Of a DNA stretch of 64,000 nt, positions 16,801 to 25,333 are shown one piece after another (position 1 is the first letter of the stretch; each line of letters starts with the position of its first letter). Position numbers and translations under genes: made by a program. This DNA is from Myroides odoratus DSM 2801 (lineage in GTDB: Bacteria; Bacteroidota; Bacteroidia; Flavobacteriales; Flavobacteriaceae). The stretch spans positions 673,388 through 737,387 of the forward strand of contig NZ_CM001437.1 in NCBI RefSeq assembly GCF_000243275.1. Reading direction: 5' to 3'. Under the pieces are notes generated by a model. The model was not told the origin of the DNA, did not search any database, and was given only the letters and a program-made list of their open reading frames with translations.

Positions 16801-18165
16801 CAAACCATCCAGGTCGTCTTATATGAAGGAACCAATAGCATTGAGATTTATCTAAAAAATAAACCTCTTGTAGTAGCAGATGATGGCAATACGAATATCA
16901 ACAGTTTACTTGGTATACAAAATAGCGATGGAACTTTAGCTCACGTTCCTTTTCAACGTAATACAAACCAATGGGTTGCTTTTGAAGAAGCGTGGAGATT
17001 TGTACCTCACGGCGAGTCGAGTGTGGATTTTAAATGGTATAAAGATGGGGCGATTTATTCTACTGATAAAGAAATCGACATTACAGTTGACGAAACGGTG
17101 AACTATACAGCAAGAGCTACGTATACCTCTTGTTTAGGGGATAAACGAGTATTAGAACGCGTATATAGCTTTATCAAAGACGATATTACCTTACCTCCTT
17201 TGCCTGATTTCTACAACTGTAGCACGACTATAGAGGACGAAGTTGCTATTGAAATCGATTCACATAAAGCAGCGATAAAAGCCACTTTACAAACAATAGA
17301 AGACTTTGATTTTGATATAGATTATTATCTAGATTTCGAACTAACACAACCCTTAACAGGTTCTTTATTAGTTAAAAATCGCCGAATGATTTATGTGAAA
17401 GTCACAAATCTAAATACAGGGTGCATTAAAACTAGTTCATTTGAGGTTATTCGTCAACTACCTATAAAAATGAGTCAACTGGAGCATATCGAAACTTGCA
17501 GTCAATACATTTTACCTCAATTAAAAGAGAATGAGGCTTATTTCAGTGCTCCTCAAGGACAAGGAAGAAAATTCAAAAGTGGAGACCGTTATGATATTTT
17601 AGGGCTATCAACCTTGTATATTTACCCTGAAAATAGTGAGCACGATTGCATTAACGAAACTTCATTCTCTCTCCTACTTCATCCTGAAATAGAAGTGGAT
17701 TACCTAGAAGATCAAGTAGTACAATGTGAGAATTTCATTCTCCCACCACTTACAGTAAATAATCATTATTATACAGAACCTAATGGTCAGGGAATTGAAT
17801 TATTTGCAGGAACAGAAATAGTAAGTTCTACTACTTTGTACATCTTTGCAAAAGATGACACAACTGATTTTGGTTGTACGAATGAACATTCCTTCACAAT
17901 TGAATACAAAGATTGTCCTATTCCAAAAGGTTTTTCTCCTAATGGAGATGGAAACAATGATACTTTTGATTTAACATATCATCAAGTAGAATCCATCAAA
18001 ATATACAATCGAAATGGTTTGGAAGTATATCGACATGGCAAGGGATATACCAAACAATGGGATGGAAAAGATAAATCAGGTAAGATTTTACCAGCAGGTA
18101 CTTATTTTTATGTACTTGAAAGTGATGGCAAAACAAAAAGTGGATGGGTACAACTTAGTTATTAA
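13861..18165 (+). CDS. Large T9SS cargo with type B sorting domain, adhesin-like
   Basis: This 1434-residue secreted protein has an N-terminal signal peptide (residues about 9-28). Cleaved-adhesin/choice-of-anchor-J domains at about 35-230, 240-420 and 515-690 share a YFTDFE/YFEDFE start and an AIDNL end. Fibronectin type III-like modules lie between them (about 425-510 and 695-790), then a nidogen-like segment (about 850-1010) and Ig-like spacers. The last 80 residues are a CHU_C / gliding-motility type B C-terminal domain (GFSPNGDGNNDTF, IYNRNG, LPAGTYFY), which routes it through the T9SS. It is probably a surface adhesin. No PorP/SprF gene is adjacent, unlike the cargo at 50855-52180. Confidence 0.92.
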   Translation: MSIGKNQTKLFLTIILTFLFVPILVLSLNKTNGYTILDQTLNETEVMDCSQPITSIPFIEYFTSNSESVSCWSVASPITSRVTWKIDSPTADPATNRNSANILINNDLTQTEDAWLISPKVKLTGNQRLRFLYKIGDAAQDPSNISRFGQFNFRVLLSTTGPLEENFTHQIFYHNNFEAYGGGYREVVVNLKNENNQAFIGDINLAFQVARNTGDNCVFFITNVIIEDIPIVQPEPTPVDLPYFTDFENESSFAFIHDDTNAWHIGTATNNGGNKALYISDNQGQTNTYTTTKEQVSLTYIPFNLPEDITSLYIDFDARILGEVGKDKLNIYAVLPGNNYIPRVPISSRLIHPAPKIRPPFNEQSNTFIPVSFEIPVIKNNPLIPFWDLSPYYYLIFEWGNDNTNGAQPPIAIDNLTINYANCQNSTILTAVTPTTAQISATDLTSTYDLIITTGSSNLTLYRNSTPTHANVTFPYQLENLTPNTIYTIYYRRICGDSGKSEWSRTQLITEQIPATLPYFEDFEGDDNWFLTNGPRLTRRDNHWIISNVISRTGNKSLHIANDTIPNYNYYALADLWVSTHRDILIPEDANEINISFDYHVGGRIINNIPKDYFKLSYSAMGSNTRTDIGQPYYLNSNGWQTESFVVNVSEWQGRMMRLHFQWFTGLNLPSQPPIAIDNLKIEVTDCLSPTDLQATFIDQNTAVELSWTPQGNATQWEVFITEQGQDPPTETSTGILVDTNPILRVESPVEGRYYTYYVRSRCENRVDGKSIWSIPKTYGYFNAYSCADLQGSEVDLPQNENNQYILCGKETHKQTLTIDYAEARKTDDYVVESIPFAPPYPLFGEETTELNTATTWSSVIDLGFDFCFYGQTYNKALLSPNGAITFSIAGTTTNGRYTPNSNTPLVLNQPIPNASTGTEAPYLNAIFGALQTIDTTQAPADYSINYKTYGEYPCRSFVFNLYRVPLAEQDPITLYFEDLQTIQVVLYEGTNSIEIYLKNKPLVVADDGNTNINSLLGIQNSDGTLAHVPFQRNTNQWVAFEEAWRFVPHGESSVDFKWYKDGAIYSTDKEIDITVDETVNYTARATYTSCLGDKRVLERVYSFIKDDITLPPLPDFYNCSTTIEDEVAIEIDSHKAAIKATLQTIEDFDFDIDYYLDFELTQPLTGSLLVKNRRMIYVKVTNLNTGCIKTSSFEVIRQLPIKMSQLEHIETCSQYILPQLKENEAYFSAPQGQGRKFKSGDRYDILGLSTLYIYPENSEHDCINETSFSLLLHPEIEVDYLEDQVVQCENFILPPLTVNNHYYTEPNGQGIELFAGTEIVSSTTLYIFAKDDTTDFGCTNEHSFTIEYKDCPIPKGFSPNGDGNNDTFDLTYHQVESIKIYNRNGLEVYRHGKGYTKQWDGKDKSGKILPAGTYFYVLESDGKTKSGWVQLSY

Positions 18166-18180
18166 AATAGACTCCTAATA

Positions 18181-18217
18181 AAAAAAGGTCTAAGATTTTG
18201 AATCTTAGACCTTTTTT
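18181..18217 (+). terminator. Terminator of the T9SS cargo gene
   Basis: A perfect 17-bp stem with a 3-base loop is followed by a T run, 15 bases after the stop codon. Confidence 0.88.
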
Positions 18218-18260
18218 TTATGTGATTGAGTAATTTCCCATAAGTGCTTTCTGTTGCCCT

Positions 18261-18422
18261 TTTTTCCAGCCAATTGGCAAATTGCCATTTGCCACTACTG
18301 ATTTTTCGTCATATATCCATTTTCCTCTTTCTACTTTCCTCTTTTTCCAGTTAATTGGCAAATTACCATTTGCAACTACTGATTTTTCATCATATACCCA
18401 TTTCCCCTCTCCATTTTCCTCT
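18261..18422 (-). repeat. 81-bp imperfect direct repeat carrying the interspersed palindromic element
   Basis: Two copies, 18261-18341 and 18342-18422, each begin TTTTTCCAG, contain the GGCAAATGGCAATTTGCC-type palindrome (in reverse relative to 12099-12186), and end in a pyrimidine-rich TTTCCTCTTT tract. The tract ends next to the 3' end of the DUF2461 gene. Read in that gene's direction, the element has the same orientation as the copies downstream of dnaE. Confidence 0.85.
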
Positions 18423-18427
18423 TTCCA

Positions 18428-19117
18428 TTAATCATACAAACTGACTCCATTGACATCTGTTGTCAATACTTCAGACATATAATCGAAAAAAGGCTTCATT
18501 GCTTCAAACGTTTGAATTACTTCTTTGATAAATCCTGGTTGTATCATTTCTTCATCTGTAAAAGATCGCATGACTAAAAACTGTTTTTTGCGCAGTAAGT
18601 CAATAGCGGGATGCTCCTTATCAAAGCCTTTAGGAGCCGTTTTCAACTCCTCTCCTACTAATCCTCCAAATGCTTGTACAAATACAGGATTAGTGATTAT
18701 TTTACGTAATTCAGAATCATCTAAGGCGATTTCTTTTCTGATACGCAATAAATCATCTTTATTGGGTTCCCAAAATCCTCCTCCGACAAAACTCTTTCCA
18801 GGTTCTACATTGAGATAATATCCTCCGCGTAGTAAAGGTTTTTTCCTTCCAATGTGTAAACCAAAATAGGTTTTATATGGGGTTTTATCTTTTGAAAAAC
18901 GCACATCTCGATACAAGCGATGAACGTGAAATAATTCAACCTCATCCACTGCTGCCATCTCGTCAAAAACGCTTTTAAAAAAGCCCTTTACTTCTGCAAA
19001 ATCAGCATCAATTCGCGGTTTGTTTTCAGTAAACCAAGGTTTATTATTATTCTTTGCAATCTCCTCTAACAGGGCGAAATGCTCTTGTTTCAAATGATTC
19101 ATATACTTTTTCTCCAA
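18428..19117 (-). CDS. DUF2461 family protein
   Basis: This 229-residue protein matches the DUF2461 (TIGR02453) pattern: NNNKPWFTENKPRID near the N-terminus, then RLYRDVRFSKDKTPYKTY, and a GGYYLNVEPGKSFVGGG stretch. The biochemical role of the family is unknown. The ATG five codons downstream (19102) is an equally good start. It follows the phosphatase lipoprotein by 16 bases in the same operon. The 81-bp repeats lie directly downstream in place of a clear terminator. Confidence 0.9.
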   Translation of the reverse strand: MEKKYMNHLKQEHFALLEEIAKNNNKPWFTENKPRIDADFAEVKGFFKSVFDEMAAVDEVELFHVHRLYRDVRFSKDKTPYKTYFGLHIGRKKPLLRGGYYLNVEPGKSFVGGGFWEPNKDDLLRIRKEIALDDSELRKIITNPVFVQAFGGLVGEELKTAPKGFDKEHPAIDLLRKKQFLVMRSFTDEEMIQPGFIKEVIQTFEAMKPFFDYMSEVLTTDVNGVSLYD

Positions 19118-19133
19118 CAGTTGAATGACAAAT

Positions 19134-20114
19134 TTACTTTAAAATAACGGTATATTTTTCGATATACTTTTGACGTTGTTCTTTTGTAATGGATAATCCT
19201 TCTTGAATATAATTATCCATCGATCCATATTTTGCTTCTATTGCAGCAAACATCGCCTCTAAATAATTGGGTTTAATCCACGAGAAATTCTCAATTACTT
19301 CATAGTCAATTTTAGGAAAAATAAACTTGCCAAACTTCGCTAATTTCATTCTTCCAGAAACATCGTCAATACGCTCATTATTAGAACGTAAATACTCTTC
19401 CATAATGGTCTCTCGATCAACATTGAGAATACTCAATAGTATAGCGCCAATCATTCCTGTACGGTCCTTTCCTGCAGAACAGTGAAACAAAGTAGCTTCG
19501 TCATGATCTAGCATACGCAATACAATCTCGCGAATCTTTTGAGGATTATCCAAAACGTAAACCCCATAAAATTCCTCCACTGCTTTATTTGATTCTTCTA
19601 CTGTTACTCTTCCTTTTAATACCTCTTTTTTTGCCTTGCTAAACATGTCTTCTGAATCTTCAAAAGCTTGTTCATTATAATATTGAATAGTAGTTGGTAG
19701 ATGATCTGGGTGTTTTTTAATTTCTCGATCGGTTCTTAAATCAATGACTTGCGTAATCGTATATTGTTCTAGCATTTTAAAATGCTTCTTTTTTAATTTC
19801 CCTAAATGACCACTGCGATAAAAATGCCCCGATTTGATTACCCGTTGATCTTGTGTGATAATTCCCCCTAATTCTCGAACATTCGAAACATTGGGAATTT
19901 CAACTCCCTGATTCACTTCTAAATATAGTTCTTTCTGTTTCGCATTGGGAGTGAACTCATTTTCTTCCCCCATAGCATATCGTTGGGTTAAGGCTTCATA
20001 ATTTTCAGTAGTATCCAACTTAGAAAATGCAATTGGCTGATAGGCGTGTTTATAAGAACAACTGCCTAACATCAACATACCTCCTACTAAAACAAGGATT
20101 TCATATTTTTTCAT
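19134..20114 (-). CDS. Tyrosine/dual-specificity phosphatase lipoprotein
   Basis: This 326-residue protein has a lipobox (LGSC, Cys20) and a phosphatase domain of the bacterial DSP/PTP type with the active-site loop FHCSAGKDRTGMIG (Cys and Arg of CX5R). The VRELGGI motif and RSGHL segment upstream are typical of this family. It should act on phosphoproteins, phosphoinositide-like substrates or other phosphoesters at the cell envelope. It is cotranscribed with the DUF2461 gene. Confidence 0.88.
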   Translation of the reverse strand: MKKYEILVLVGGMLMLGSCSYKHAYQPIAFSKLDTTENYEALTQRYAMGEENEFTPNAKQKELYLEVNQGVEIPNVSNVRELGGIITQDQRVIKSGHFYRSGHLGKLKKKHFKMLEQYTITQVIDLRTDREIKKHPDHLPTTIQYYNEQAFEDSEDMFSKAKKEVLKGRVTVEESNKAVEEFYGVYVLDNPQKIREIVLRMLDHDEATLFHCSAGKDRTGMIGAILLSILNVDRETIMEEYLRSNNERIDDVSGRMKLAKFGKFIFPKIDYEVIENFSWIKPNYLEAMFAAIEAKYGSMDNYIQEGLSITKEQRQKYIEKYTVILK

Positions 20115-20188
20115 AACTCATTTTATATTAACCTTTCTCAAAGTTAAGCATTTCTAACCTATTTTTGTTTTTAACCCGTTTCCATAAA

Positions 20189-20216
20189 AAAAGCAATGCG
20201 TTACGGCATTGCTTTT
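20189..20216 (-). terminator. Terminator of the amidase gene
   Basis: An 11-bp perfect stem with a 6-base loop and flanking A/T runs lies 22 bases past the minus-strand stop at 20239. Confidence 0.75.
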
Positions 20217-20238
20217 GTATTTCTCCATTTAATTCAAA

Positions 20239-21294
20239 CTAAATTCCCATAAACTGGAACGGTTTGCTCTCTACTAATTGATTATTCGCTAAACCGAAAT
20301 ATTGTTGTCTCTTAGAAACATCTAATTTTTTTACCTTATTTTTTTCGCTGAAATCCAATGTTTTCAAATCCAACCACAAAGGCGATAACGTCAATGGATC
20401 TTCATAATAATAAACTAAATTCTTTTGATCTGACACAGCTCTCCATTTAGTAGAAGACAAGTTCGGATATCCCTCGATATGTACTCCATACGGAACAGAA
20501 CAGTTGCGGATTACACTAAATGCCGATCCAACAGCCACCATCGTATCATCACTTTGATCTACTGCTGTTGCATAATAAGAGGCTCTTGCAAAGCGATCTT
20601 CTGATCTTCCTGTACCCGGTAACACTTGATTTCCTGGTAAAAATGCCCAATAATCTCGAATAGCTAATTGCTTATCATAAGTAGGTGAATTGGTAACTAC
20701 TGTATAAGAAGGATCGTGATATACCACTAATTTTCCGTCGATATATTCTAAAACGGCATTATCTCCTTTTGCATCAGACATCGTCAAATGCACCGTAGCT
20801 AATGTTGTTCTACCTGGGGTATTAGCTGTAACCACTGCAACAGGATTTTTCTGTAAATCCGTTACAGCTTCTGCTACTGTTGCATAGTTATCTAATACGT
20901 ATTGTGCCCATATAGCTAAGCTCATCCCTTTTTGCTTTCCATTTGGATCATAATCAGGATATTGTGATTCTACTAACCAAAGAATATTAGCCACAAGACC
21001 TTTTTCATTCATTCCGTCAGTTGTAGCAATATCAAAAGCTGATACAATAACACTTCCGTATTTTGATTTCCATTTCGCTGATGCTTTACCCACTTCACCG
21101 GTGCGTTCCATTCCTCTTGGGAATACCCAGATATTTGGATCAATTTCATCTTTCCAATCCATCGAACGCGCTGTGATAATTGTGTTATTAGGTCCTTTGT
21201 ATACCACTCGAGTACACGCATAAGCATCTGATGCTACAGGTAGTAAAAAAGCTGCTAAAGCTAAATTAGCTACCCAGATTTTCCATTTTTTCAT
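20239..21294 (-). CDS. Exported linear-amide C-N hydrolase (penicillin V acylase / bile salt hydrolase family)
   Basis: This is an Ntn hydrolase of 351 residues. After a signal peptide (residues 1-26) the mature protein would begin with the nucleophile Cys27. Counted from it, Arg17 and Asp20 (ARSMDW) sit exactly where penicillin V acylase and bile salt hydrolase have catalytic residues, and a TNSPT asparagine and a later EDRFAR arginine follow. Signal cleavage alone could therefore create the active N-terminal Cys in the periplasm. The substrate (penicillin V, N-acyl homoserine lactones or conjugated bile salts) is not decided by sequence. It begins 22 bases after the photolyase gene. Confidence 0.9.
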   Translation of the reverse strand: MKKWKIWVANLALAAFLLPVASDAYACTRVVYKGPNNTIITARSMDWKDEIDPNIWVFPRGMERTGEVGKASAKWKSKYGSVIVSAFDIATTDGMNEKGLVANILWLVESQYPDYDPNGKQKGMSLAIWAQYVLDNYATVAEAVTDLQKNPVAVVTANTPGRTTLATVHLTMSDAKGDNAVLEYIDGKLVVYHDPSYTVVTNSPTYDKQLAIRDYWAFLPGNQVLPGTGRSEDRFARASYYATAVDQSDDTMVAVGSAFSVIRNCSVPYGVHIEGYPNLSSTKWRAVSDQKNLVYYYEDPLTLSPLWLDLKTLDFSEKNKVKKLDVSKRQQYFGLANNQLVESKPFQFMGI

Positions 21295-21316
21295 AGTTCA
21301 AGGGTTTTATGTGTGT

Positions 21317-22621
21317 TTATTTTAATGCTTGTTTAAAAGCTAGTAACGCTCGTTCTCTAGCTAGCTTATGCTCCACTATAGGAGTTATATAAGTAGATTC
21401 GTCATACTGAGGAATCCACTTTTTTATGTAATTAAAATCTTTATCGAACTTTTTTTGTTGCTCTGTGGGATTAAACACTCGAAAATAAGGAGCAGCATCA
21501 CAACCACATCCCGCAGCCCATTGCCAATTTCCTACATTTAGAGCCAGGTCATAATCGTTGAGTTGTTGAGCAAAATACGCTTCTCCCCAACGCCAATCGA
21601 TTAATAAGTGTTTCACTAGAAAACTAGCTACTACCATACGCACGCGATTGTGCATATATCCCGTTTGATTCAATTCGCGCATACCCGCATCCACAAGTGG
21701 ATATCCTGTTTCCCCTTTGCACCAAGCCTCAAATTCTACTTCATTATTGCGCCATTGTATATTTTCATATTCTCTTTTAAAACAGGCTCTTGCCGAATGC
21801 GGATAGTGATATAAGATTGCCATAAAAAAGTCTCTCCAAATCAATTGGCTCAACCAGGTATCATTATCATGCAACGCTTGTCGCACACAAGCGCGAATAG
21901 ATACCGTTCCAAATCGCAATGCTATTCCCAAACGCGTGGTAGCATCTAGGGCTGGAAAATCGCGATTGGCTGTATAATTTTGAATAAGAAATGAATCAAA
22001 TACAGGTGCTTCAAAACGAGATTTCGTTTCTTCTTTATACCCCAACTGGGTTAAACTTGGCATTACTTGATGCTCCTTTTGAGCTACAAAATAATCCGCC
22101 TTTAATTCCAATGTCCAAGCTAGCAAGTGTTGTTCTGTTAACCTACTTCTCCATAATCTAGCATAAGGCGTATAAACCTTGTAGGGAGTTTGATCGCTTT
22201 TCAGCAATTCATTAGCCTCAAAAATCACTTGATCTTTATAAGCATAAAAAGCAATGGCATGTTCAGCTACTAAGGCTTGTACCGCTGCATCTCTTTTTCG
22301 AGCTGCAGGTTCATAATCTGCATTCGTATAAACAGCTGCAATAGCATGAGTTTCTATCAGTTGTTTGAATACGTCTAATACATGATCATGGTAGCAAACC
22401 ACTTGACTATTTAACTGTTGTAAATGACTATCGACTTGTGCTAATGCTTGATAAATATATGGTATGCGTCGATCCTCTTGTGCTGGAAATTGCGCTAAGA
22501 TTGCTGGATCAAAAATAAAGATGGGCAGTACTTTTTTTCCTGACTGTATCGCATGGTATAAGCCTACATTATCATGTAAGCGAATATCCCTTCGAAACCA
22601 AAAAATTACAATTTCTTCCAT
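21317..22621 (-). CDS. phr: Deoxyribodipyrimidine photolyase / cryptochrome
   Basis: A flavin photolyase of 434 residues that splits UV-induced pyrimidine dimers with blue light. The N-terminal antenna domain begins FWFRRDIRLHDN. The FAD-binding domain contains WRDFF, DAGMRELNQTGYMHNR and NVGNWQWAAG, which hold the electron-transfer tryptophans. It is a typical class I-like CPD photolyase in length. It is transcribed with the amidase downstream. A perfect palindrome lies just before its start codon. Confidence 0.93.
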   Translation of the reverse strand: MEEIVIFWFRRDIRLHDNVGLYHAIQSGKKVLPIFIFDPAILAQFPAQEDRRIPYIYQALAQVDSHLQQLNSQVVCYHDHVLDVFKQLIETHAIAAVYTNADYEPAARKRDAAVQALVAEHAIAFYAYKDQVIFEANELLKSDQTPYKVYTPYARLWRSRLTEQHLLAWTLELKADYFVAQKEHQVMPSLTQLGYKEETKSRFEAPVFDSFLIQNYTANRDFPALDATTRLGIALRFGTVSIRACVRQALHDNDTWLSQLIWRDFFMAILYHYPHSARACFKREYENIQWRNNEVEFEAWCKGETGYPLVDAGMRELNQTGYMHNRVRMVVASFLVKHLLIDWRWGEAYFAQQLNDYDLALNVGNWQWAAGCGCDAAPYFRVFNPTEQQKKFDKDFNYIKKWIPQYDESTYITPIVEHKLARERALLAFKQALK

Positions 22622-22622
22622 A

Positions 22623-22639
22623 TTAGTAAGTCCTACTAA
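22623..22639. promoter_or_regulatory. Palindrome immediately upstream of the photolyase start
   Basis: TTAGTA-N5-TACTAA is a perfect 6+6 inverted repeat ending 2 bases before the photolyase start codon on the minus strand. It could be an operator or part of a leader structure. Its half-site differs from the dinB operators. Confidence 0.35.
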
Positions 22640-22673
22640 AAAGACCCTTTATTCTATTTAATAAAGGGTCTTT
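22640..22673 (-). terminator. Terminator of the sdh-porin-transporter operon
   Basis: A perfect 14-bp stem (AAAGACCCTTTATT) with a 6-base loop starts 19 bases past the transporter stop on the minus strand. It separates the operon from the photolyase gene. Confidence 0.85.
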
Positions 22674-22691
22674 AAAGATAACTTTTTTTAT

Positions 22692-24122
22692 TTAAAAATA
22701 ACCAATAATACTGAGCCAAGTTGTTCCTACTACTAAATAAATCGCGAGTAAGAAAAGACCGATTATCAATCCGTAGGTCCACCAAGACTTCAATTCAACA
22801 TAGCCACTTCCGAAAAATACAGGAGCTGGGCCGTGTCCATAATGTGTCAAAGTACCGTAAATCGATCCCATATAGCCAAGGGTTAAAGCCAATAACATGG
22901 GTGGCACACCTAAGGATACACCAACCCCTAAAAGTGCAGCATACATTGCCGCTACGTGAGCGGTTGCACTAGCAAAAATATAGTGACTAAAGAAATAGAC
23001 AATGACAATTAAAGGATAAGCATAATGCCAATCAATCCCTCCCATTTGTGCCTTCACTAAATCACTAAACCAGCCAATAAACCCAAGTGTATTCAATGAA
23101 CTAGCCATCATTACCAATACAGCAAACCACACAATGGTATCCCAAGCGCCTTTTTCTGATTTGACATCTTCCCATGTTAATACAGAAGTCAACAATAAGA
23201 TAGCCAATCCAATAAAGGCCGTAGTTGTTGCATCAATCGTGAATAGATCTCCAGTAATCCACAAGAAAAGCAAGATAAAAAAGGTCACTAACATCAACTT
23301 TTCTGGTAACGTTAATTTCCCCATTTCTCTTAATTTCTGTGCAGCTATTTTAGGAGCATCCCCTGTTTTCTTTAACTCTGGTGGATAAATTTTATACAAC
23401 ACCAAAGGAGTAAGGAGAAACGCAAGTGCTCCAGGAACAAAACCTCCGACAGCCCAATTCATCCAACTGATATTGATTCCAATATCTGCTGCAAACTTCT
23501 GACACATAGGATTACTTGCCGTACCTGTTAAGAACATGGCTGATGTAATCAAGTTCAAATAATAACAATTCAACGTTAAAAAAGAACCTACTTTCTTTTT
23601 CGTTTCTTCTTTTGTTGGATCAGACCCAAAGTTCATCGCCATCGATTTCATGATGGGATAAATAATTCCTCCTCCACGAGCTGTATTGCTTGGAATAGCA
23701 GGCGCTAATACCAAATCAGCCAACCCTAATCCATAAGCTAGCCCCAAAGTACTTTTACCAAAAGCACGGATAAACAAGTAAGCAATACGATTACCTAATC
23801 CTGTTTTAATAAAACCTCGGGCAATAAAGAAGGAGATTCCGATTAACCAAATAACCTTATCTCCAAATCCTTTTAAACTAAGCGTAATCGATTGCCCTGC
23901 ATTTCCAGGCGCTAACAATTGAAAGAATGCGGTAAGTCCCACAGCAATCATACACATGGTCCCCATAGGAGCAGCTTTGAGGATAATCCCCAAAATGGTA
24001 CTCACAAAAATGGCAAACAAATGCCAAGCTTCTGGTGTTACTCCCTCTGGGATGGGACAGAACCAAAGTAATATCCCTATTACTACGGTAATTCCGAAAT
24101 TTTTTAAATTTACTTCTTTCAT
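22692..24122 (-). CDS. DASS-family sodium/dicarboxylate symporter
   Basis: A 476-residue inner-membrane protein with about 12 hydrophobic segments. It shows the SNT signature (AIPSNTARGG) and a SASATAHV counterpart in the second half, which are the sodium- and substrate-binding hairpins of the DASS/SLC13 family. It is closest in style to the 2-oxoglutarate/malate translocator and CitT group. It is the last gene of the operon with sdhCAB and a porin, so C4-dicarboxylates such as succinate, fumarate or malate are the most likely substrates. Confidence 0.9.
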   Translation of the reverse strand: MKEVNLKNFGITVVIGILLWFCPIPEGVTPEAWHLFAIFVSTILGIILKAAPMGTMCMIAVGLTAFFQLLAPGNAGQSITLSLKGFGDKVIWLIGISFFIARGFIKTGLGNRIAYLFIRAFGKSTLGLAYGLGLADLVLAPAIPSNTARGGGIIYPIMKSMAMNFGSDPTKEETKKKVGSFLTLNCYYLNLITSAMFLTGTASNPMCQKFAADIGINISWMNWAVGGFVPGALAFLLTPLVLYKIYPPELKKTGDAPKIAAQKLREMGKLTLPEKLMLVTFFILLFLWITGDLFTIDATTTAFIGLAILLLTSVLTWEDVKSEKGAWDTIVWFAVLVMMASSLNTLGFIGWFSDLVKAQMGGIDWHYAYPLIVIVYFFSHYIFASATAHVAAMYAALLGVGVSLGVPPMLLALTLGYMGSIYGTLTHYGHGPAPVFFGSGYVELKSWWTYGLIIGLFLLAIYLVVGTTWLSIIGYF

Positions 24123-24141
24123 AGAAGGAGGTTTTTATACG

Positions 24142-25332
24142 TTATTGTAATCGACACTGGAATTGAATAAAGGCAAGATTTGAGTTATATGATTTTGTCT
24201 GCTCAATATTCGTTTTATAATTATCTATTTGCATCCCCACTTGTAGACGAGCGCCATAATTCTTTAAGAATTCCAAACTCACCATGGGAACCCAAGTTTG
24301 TCTGCCATTAGAATTGAAATGCGCACTACCGTCTAAATATTCATATCGACAAGCAAATTCAATAGTTTGTAGACGCTTCTTACCTAAATCATAGCGGACA
24401 TTCGGTAGAATATAAAAACTCTTCATCAAATAATCATCGATATCCCCAAGGCGTTGATCAACTGGTTGGCTAAAATACAATTGGTGATTCACCCCTTGTT
24501 TTGCCTCTAATTGGAAATCAATACTCCAGCGGTCGCCCATTGGAAAAAAGGCGGTTGCTTCTGCTCCAACTGCATAAACAGTTTGTCGTTGTACTTCGCC
24601 AATCCCTCCACTAATTCCGACATTAATTTTATGCTTGGGGTCCACATTAAACAACAAGCGGCTCGAATAGTGTTTTCCGTCGTCATTATCCGTTTTGTTT
24701 TTACCATTTCCATTGGTAACAGAAACCCCGTAACTCATAGGAACTGATCCTAAATCTACACTACCTGTAACAGCAGCTCCGATTTGGAAACTGGTCCATC
24801 CATTATCGCCAAACATATAGTATGAATTTGAATAATCAATGGATTTAACTACATCCACTGGATAGGTTTCTTCCATACCAAATAACGGTCTGAACTGCCC
24901 TACCGTAAATTGTAAATAACGATTGAGCGTATATTTTGCATACGCATTTTCTAGAACTTTCGTTTTTGGATCTGATTTAAAATCCGCTAAATTCACTAAA
25001 GCTACTACCTCTAAATTTTCTGTAACCTTCGCATTCATCGAAACACGCATACGCTTAATTTCAAAGGAGTTATTTGTTCCTTCTCCCTCACCGTAATGCA
25101 AACCATTGATATCTACTCCACGTTTGAAATTATCTAAATAGCGGGTTTGAAAAACCCCTCCCACTTTAAATTGAGGGTATTTTTGCGTTGCATCGTTCAA
25201 TACGATTTTATCTTCGAAAATTCGAATGGTATCTTGTGCGATTTCAAGCTCTTGCGCCCAAGTATTCATTGCAGTAAATAAGCCTATTCCACAGAGAAAT
25301 AGGCTTTTTATCATCCCAATTTTACTTTTCAT
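24142..25332 (-). CDS. Outer-membrane porin (OprO/OprP-like)
   Basis: This 396-residue protein has a signal peptide cut after NTWAQ (about residue 27) and alternating beta-strands throughout, ending in an aromatic/hydrophobic strand (AFIQFQCRLQ). It fits the phosphate-selective porin O/P superfamily, whose real substrates vary. It starts 1 base after the sdhB stop and precedes the dicarboxylate transporter by 19 bases. An anionic dicarboxylate route across the outer membrane is therefore a good inference. Confidence 0.87.
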   Translation of the reverse strand: MKSKIGMIKSLFLCGIGLFTAMNTWAQELEIAQDTIRIFEDKIVLNDATQKYPQFKVGGVFQTRYLDNFKRGVDINGLHYGEGEGTNNSFEIKRMRVSMNAKVTENLEVVALVNLADFKSDPKTKVLENAYAKYTLNRYLQFTVGQFRPLFGMEETYPVDVVKSIDYSNSYYMFGDNGWTSFQIGAAVTGSVDLGSVPMSYGVSVTNGNGKNKTDNDDGKHYSSRLLFNVDPKHKINVGISGGIGEVQRQTVYAVGAEATAFFPMGDRWSIDFQLEAKQGVNHQLYFSQPVDQRLGDIDDYLMKSFYILPNVRYDLGKKRLQTIEFACRYEYLDGSAHFNSNGRQTWVPMVSLEFLKNYGARLQVGMQIDNYKTNIEQTKSYNSNLAFIQFQCRLQ

Positions 25333-25333
25333 T

